Source of the DNA: Mesorhizobium sophorae
GTDB lineage: Bacteria > Pseudomonadota > Alphaproteobacteria > Rhizobiales > Rhizobiaceae
Length of the DNA stretch: 64,000 nucleotides
Reading direction: 5' to 3'
Assembly (NCBI RefSeq): GCF_002270415.1
Contig: NZ_NNRI01000006.1
Location: 54,367-118,366, forward strand
In this document: positions 60,886-64,000 of the stretch, piece after piece
Layout: each line of letters begins with the position of its first letter
How positions within the stretch are numbered: position 1 is the stretch's first letter
The notes under the pieces: model-generated
What the model was told of the DNA's origin: nothing
The model's database searches: none
Seen by the model: the letters and a program-made list of their open reading frames with translations, nothing else
Program-made: the position numbers and the translations under genes

Positions 60886-61890
60886 TCAGTCCCCCAAAGT
60901 CGCGACGAGAAGTGCCTTGATCGTGTGCATTCGGTTCTCCGCTTGCTCGAACGCGACGTTGGCTTCCGACTCGAACACGTCGTTGGTAACCTCGAGTCCG
61001 TCAGCCATGCCGTAGTTCTCGGCGATTTGCTTGCCGAGGACGGTTTCCGTGTCGTGGAACGCTGGGAGGCAGTGCATGAACTTCACCTGCGGGTTGCCGC
61101 TGGCTTTCATCATGGCAGAGTTCACTTGGTAGGGCTTGAGCAGCTTGATACGCTCGCCCCAGACCTCCTTGGACTCGCCCATCGAGACCCAAACGTCCGT
61201 ATGGATGAAATGCACGTCCTTCACCGCGGCCTTGACGTCCGCAGTGATCGTCAATCTCGCGCCGGATTTCTCAGCCAGCTTCTTGGCGATGCTCGTGTAT
61301 TCATCGGACGGCCAGAGTTCCTTGGGACCGCAGATACGCACATCCATTCCCATCAGGCATCCGACAATCATGAGCGAATGCCCCATGTTGGAGCGGGTGT
61401 CTCCGACGTAAGCGTATTTGATGTCGGTGATCGGCCTGTCGCCATTCTCGCGCATGGTCATGACGTCGGCGAGCATCTGGGTCGGGTGGTATTCGTCGGT
61501 CAGCCCGTTGTAGACCGGAACTCCGGCATATCTTGCGAGGTCCTCCACCCCCTTTTGCGCCGATCCCCGATACTCGATCGCGTCGAACATGCGTCCCAAC
61601 ACGCGCGCTGTGTCCTTGAAGGACTCCTTGTGCCCGATCTGGGAGCCGGCCGGATCGAGATAGGTGACGTTGGCGCCCTGATCGTAGCAGGCGACCTCGA
61701 AAGAGCAGCGCGTGCGCGTCGAGGTCTTCTCGAAGATCAGGCAGATCTCCTTGCCTCGAAGATGCATCTGCTCGGTGCGGGCATATTTGGCGCGCTTCAG
61801 GTCGCGGGCGAGGTCGAGCAGATGCTGAAACTCGCGCGGCGTATAGTCCTGTACCGTCAACAGCGACCGGTTGCGGAGGTTGAAGCTCAT
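60886..61890 (-). CDS. arcB: Ornithine carbamoyltransferase, catabolic
   Basis: 334 residues from the ATG at 61890, with GGGAGA upstream. It splits citrulline with phosphate into ornithine and carbamoyl phosphate. The carbamoyl-phosphate site is [13 protein letters not shown], and [14 protein letters not shown] and [10 protein letters not shown] are the ornithine-binding loops. The length matches catabolic OTCases rather than the shorter biosynthetic ArgF. It lies between arcA and arcC. Confidence 0.95.
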   Translation of the reverse strand: MSFNLRNRSLLTVQDYTPREFQHLLDLARDLKRAKYARTEQMHLRGKEICLIFEKTSTRTRCSFEVACYDQGANVTYLDPAGSQIGHKESFKDTARVLGRMFDAIEYRGSAQKGVEDLARYAGVPVYNGLTDEYHPTQMLADVMTMRENGDRPITDIKYAYVGDTRSNMGHSLMIVGCLMGMDVRICGPKELWPSDEYTSIAKKLAEKSGARLTITADVKAAVKDVHFIHTDVWVSMGESKEVWGERIKLLKPYQVNSAMMKASGNPQVKFMHCLPAFHDTETVLGKQIAENYGMADGLEVTNDVFESEANVAFEQAENRMHTIKALLVATLGD

Positions 61891-61921
61891 GCGTTCTCTC
61901 CCTTGAGAAGTGGTGACCGGT

Positions 61922-63151
61922 TCAGTCGACAGGGTCACGCCAGACAGGACAGGTCATGCAGTGCCCGCCGCCACGGCCTCGTCCAAGCTCGGCGCCCCGG
62001 ATGGTGATGACTTCCACGCCGGCCTTTCTCAGAAGCGTGTTGGTGTAGGTGTTGCGGTCGTAGGCAACGACCACCCCAGGCTCGAGGGCGACGACATTAT
62101 TGCCATCGTCCCATTGCTCGCGTTCGGCCTCAAATGCGTTGCCGCCGGTCGGCACGGAGCGGAGCCGTTTCAAGCCAAGTGCCTCTTGTACGACCGCGAG
62201 AAGCGGCTGCTCGTCGCGACGGACTTCGAAATGCCCTTCGTCGTCCAGGGGGTGTATGCTGAAGCACCTGACCTGATTGACGACTTCCTCGAAGATGGTG
62301 ACCAGATCGCGGTCGCAGAACGTGAACACGGTGTCGAGATGCATCGCTGCCCGGCTCTTGGGCATGAGGCACCCGACGACGCGCGTGGCGGCCTTGTTGC
62401 GAAAGAGCTCGCGAGCCAACTGGCCCACGGCCTCATGGGTCGTCCGTTCGCCCAGGCCGACGAGGACGACGCCGTTACCGATCGGCATGACGTCTCCGCC
62501 CTCGATCGACGCGCTGGCGAACGACTCGTCGGAGTCGCCCCACCAGATCTTGAAGTCAGCCTCTCGGAACGACGGATGGAATTTGTAGATCGCACGCTGA
62601 AGCAGCGTTTCCGGCTTGCGCGCGGGCCAGTACATGGGGTTGCAGGTGACGCCGTTATAAATCCAGCACGACGGGTCGCGCTGGAACAAGGTGTTGGGTA
62701 TCGGCGGCAGGATGAATTCAACTCCTCCGAAGGCCTCGACCATCATCGCCTTGCCGATCCCGCCAGGCAGGTCGGAGATCGTAATCCCGCCGATGAGGTG
62801 CTTGCCAAGTCGCGTCGCCTCAAGCTCGTCCAGCCAAGGCCGCATAAACGAAGCGTTCTGGACCCCGACCGAATTCGGCGTGATCAGCCTGTCGAGCACG
62901 AACCGACGCCCGTCGGCCTGCGCCAGGGTCTCGGCAAGGAGGTCATGCAATTCAAGGACTTCGATCCCCCGCTGCTGCATTTTAAGCACGAAGTCGAAAT
63001 GATCCTTCTGGGCCTCGTGGACCCAGAGCACGTCATCGAAAAGCAGATCATGGCAGTTCCCCGGCGTCAGGCGTTGATGAGCGAGCGAAGGTTTGCAGAC
63101 CATGACCGTCCGCAGCTTGCCTACCTCCGAATGCACCCCAACTGTCCTCAT
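61922..63151 (-). CDS. arcA: Arginine deiminase
   Basis: 409 residues. It hydrolyses arginine to citrulline and ammonia, which raises cytoplasmic pH. All catalytic boxes are present: [34 protein letters not shown], and the nucleophile Cys in [18 protein letters not shown]. It is the first gene of the arc operon; arcB starts 31 bases downstream. A 54-bp regulatory element lies 160-212 bases upstream of its ATG. Confidence 0.96.
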   Translation of the reverse strand: MRTVGVHSEVGKLRTVMVCKPSLAHQRLTPGNCHDLLFDDVLWVHEAQKDHFDFVLKMQQRGIEVLELHDLLAETLAQADGRRFVLDRLITPNSVGVQNASFMRPWLDELEATRLGKHLIGGITISDLPGGIGKAMMVEAFGGVEFILPPIPNTLFQRDPSCWIYNGVTCNPMYWPARKPETLLQRAIYKFHPSFREADFKIWWGDSDESFASASIEGGDVMPIGNGVVLVGLGERTTHEAVGQLARELFRNKAATRVVGCLMPKSRAAMHLDTVFTFCDRDLVTIFEEVVNQVRCFSIHPLDDEGHFEVRRDEQPLLAVVQEALGLKRLRSVPTGGNAFEAEREQWDDGNNVVALEPGVVVAYDRNTYTNTLLRKAGVEVITIRGAELGRGRGGGHCMTCPVWRDPVD

Positions 63152-63309
63152 GCCCAGCGTCCTTCAAGGTACTGGCGTTGCCCAGCCCGCGATCACGTGT
63201 GAAGTCCTGCGCCGCGAGACGGCACACGCCACCGGATAGTCGTTCTCCCGAACGGCTCGACTGCCCGTGTGTCTGACATCGGACCAGGGAGAACTGGCGC
63301 TTTGAAGCA

Positions 63310-63363
63310 TTGATTGTCGTCGGCGACGCCGCAATCAAGGATCAGGGAGTAAGTTACCGTAGC
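63310..63363 (-). promoter_or_regulatory. 54-bp composite element upstream of arcA
   Basis: On the minus strand: GCTACGGTAACTTAC, 10 bases, TTGATTG, 15 bases, CAATCAA. It aligns without gaps to 56959-57012 (37 of 54 identical, 26 of the 29 motif bases). It is not an FNR/FixK box, whose half-sites are 4 bases apart. Confidence 0.75.
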
Positions 63364-63440
63364 GTTCCCTGCCCCTTGCCGGGAGCTCCGGCACCACGTG
63401 AGCAGGGGCGACTGAACGCACGCGGGCGATTGGCCAAGGA

Positions 63441-63773
63441 TTGCGCTCTGCAGCTGCGCTGCAACAGCAGCTCGTCACCGTGCTCAAGCCGGGCGATATC
63501 GTCGTCATGGATAATCTCGGAAGTCACAAGTCGACGGCCATCAGGCAGATGATCAAGGCTGCCGGCGCCAGGCTCTGGCATCTGCCGCCCTGCTCTCCGG
63601 ACCTCAATCCGATCGAGCAGGCCTTCGCCAAGATCAAACACTGGATGCGCCAAGCCCAGAAGCGCACTATCGAGGACACCTGGCGCCACATCGGCCACCT
63701 CGTCGAAACCATCGAGGCAGCCGAATGCAAGAACTACTTCGAAAACGCCGGCTACGCTTCCGTCAAAACGTGA
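63441..63773 (+). mobile_element. IS630-family transposase remnant
   Basis: 110 residues of the C-terminal DDE domain: VLKPGDIVVMDNLGSHKS, LPPCSPDLNPIEQAFAKIKH and the final helix. The N-terminal HTH and first Asp are missing, so it is inactive. It borders the arcA upstream region. Confidence 0.85.
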
Positions 63774-63810
63774 AAGGCTCTAGTGTGGCAATATATATTT
63801 TACGTGAGAA

Positions 63811-64000
63811 CTATTCTGGCAATGCGCTCTGACGGAAAAAGGCTGTTACCTCGTCATCTGGTGCCCCGAACCATTTCGTGTACAGATCGCGAAACTCCTT
63901 TGATGAGAATTGCAGGCTAAGGGATCGATCCACGACCAAGCGAAAATCATCGTCGTTTCGCGCCATCGTCAGCGCAATCGGCTGAGAGGTGAACTGCCTG
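63811..64000 (-). CDS. Amino-acid ABC transporter substrate-binding protein, C-terminal end (cut by window edge)
   Basis: The minus-strand frame from the edge to the TAG at 63811 reads ALTMARNDDDFRLVVDRSLS, EFRDLYTKWFG and TAFFRQSALPE (about 62 residues). This is the C-terminus of glutamate/aspartate-type periplasmic binding proteins. The rest lies beyond the window. Confidence 0.75.
   Translation of the reverse strand, partial: RQFTSQPIALTMARNDDDFRLVVDRSLSLQFSSKEFRDLYTKWFGAPDDEVTAFFRQSALPE

Overview
The window looks like a GC-rich alphaproteobacterial chromosome or megaplasmid segment, most likely Rhizobiales and close to Mesorhizobium. The grounds are two DUF768-type genes, an HWE histidine kinase, a palindromic repeat I remember from Mesorhizobium intergenic DNA, and many small secreted proteins of rhizobial type. 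This assignment is from memory and was not tested by any search. No intact tRNA, rRNA or CRISPR array was seen.

Layout. 1-11 kb is ordinary: a TPR gene cut by the window edge, an acyltransferase-3/SGNH O-acyltransferase next to a Tat-exported isoaspartyl methyltransferase-like protein, an MdtA/MdtC-like RND efflux pair, and a divergent secreted phosphodiesterase closed by a strong terminator. 11-32 kb is a patchwork of accessory DNA: a histidine-rich exported peptide, an AraC regulator, relics (ATP-dependent ligase, chloramphenicol phosphotransferase-like, isochorismatase-like, IS30), a phage-type operon (ParB-methyltransferase fusion, zinc protein, two tandem HTH paralogues), a serine resolvase behind a 13-bp inverted repeat, and a field of tiny rhizobial proteins, several present in two or three copies, separated by a recurrent CCCGCC hairpin. 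A low-GC CHAP-type amidase lies at 31.7 kb.

32.7-42.8 kb reads as one functional unit. A TetR repressor is divergent from patatin - acetoacetate decarboxylase - 3-hydroxybutyrate dehydrogenase. A second operon follows with an RND adaptor and pump, two small proteins and a lipoprotein patatin. Both operons start with the same 57-bp promoter/operator (52 of 57 identical) carrying GACYATATAGTC palindromes, so one repressor probably controls lipid/ketone-body turnover and efflux together.

43-47.3 kb is a decayed integrative element with a truncated tyrosine integrase and a tRNA 3'-end attachment remnant. 47-51 kb carries an HdeA-like protein, a Ca2+/H+ exchanger, a K+ channel and an MFS exporter. 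51-55 kb holds an inverted SulP relic, a winged-helix/TPR regulator, a FixJ-type regulator and a lone receiver. 55-63 kb is an acid/anoxia stress block: arcA-arcB-arcC, an APC permease, an AI-2E-family protein, a phosphoketolase relic and a C39-peptidase fusion. A conserved 54-bp element lies upstream of both arcA and the C39 gene. The window ends with an IS630 relic and the C-terminus of an amino-acid-binding protein.
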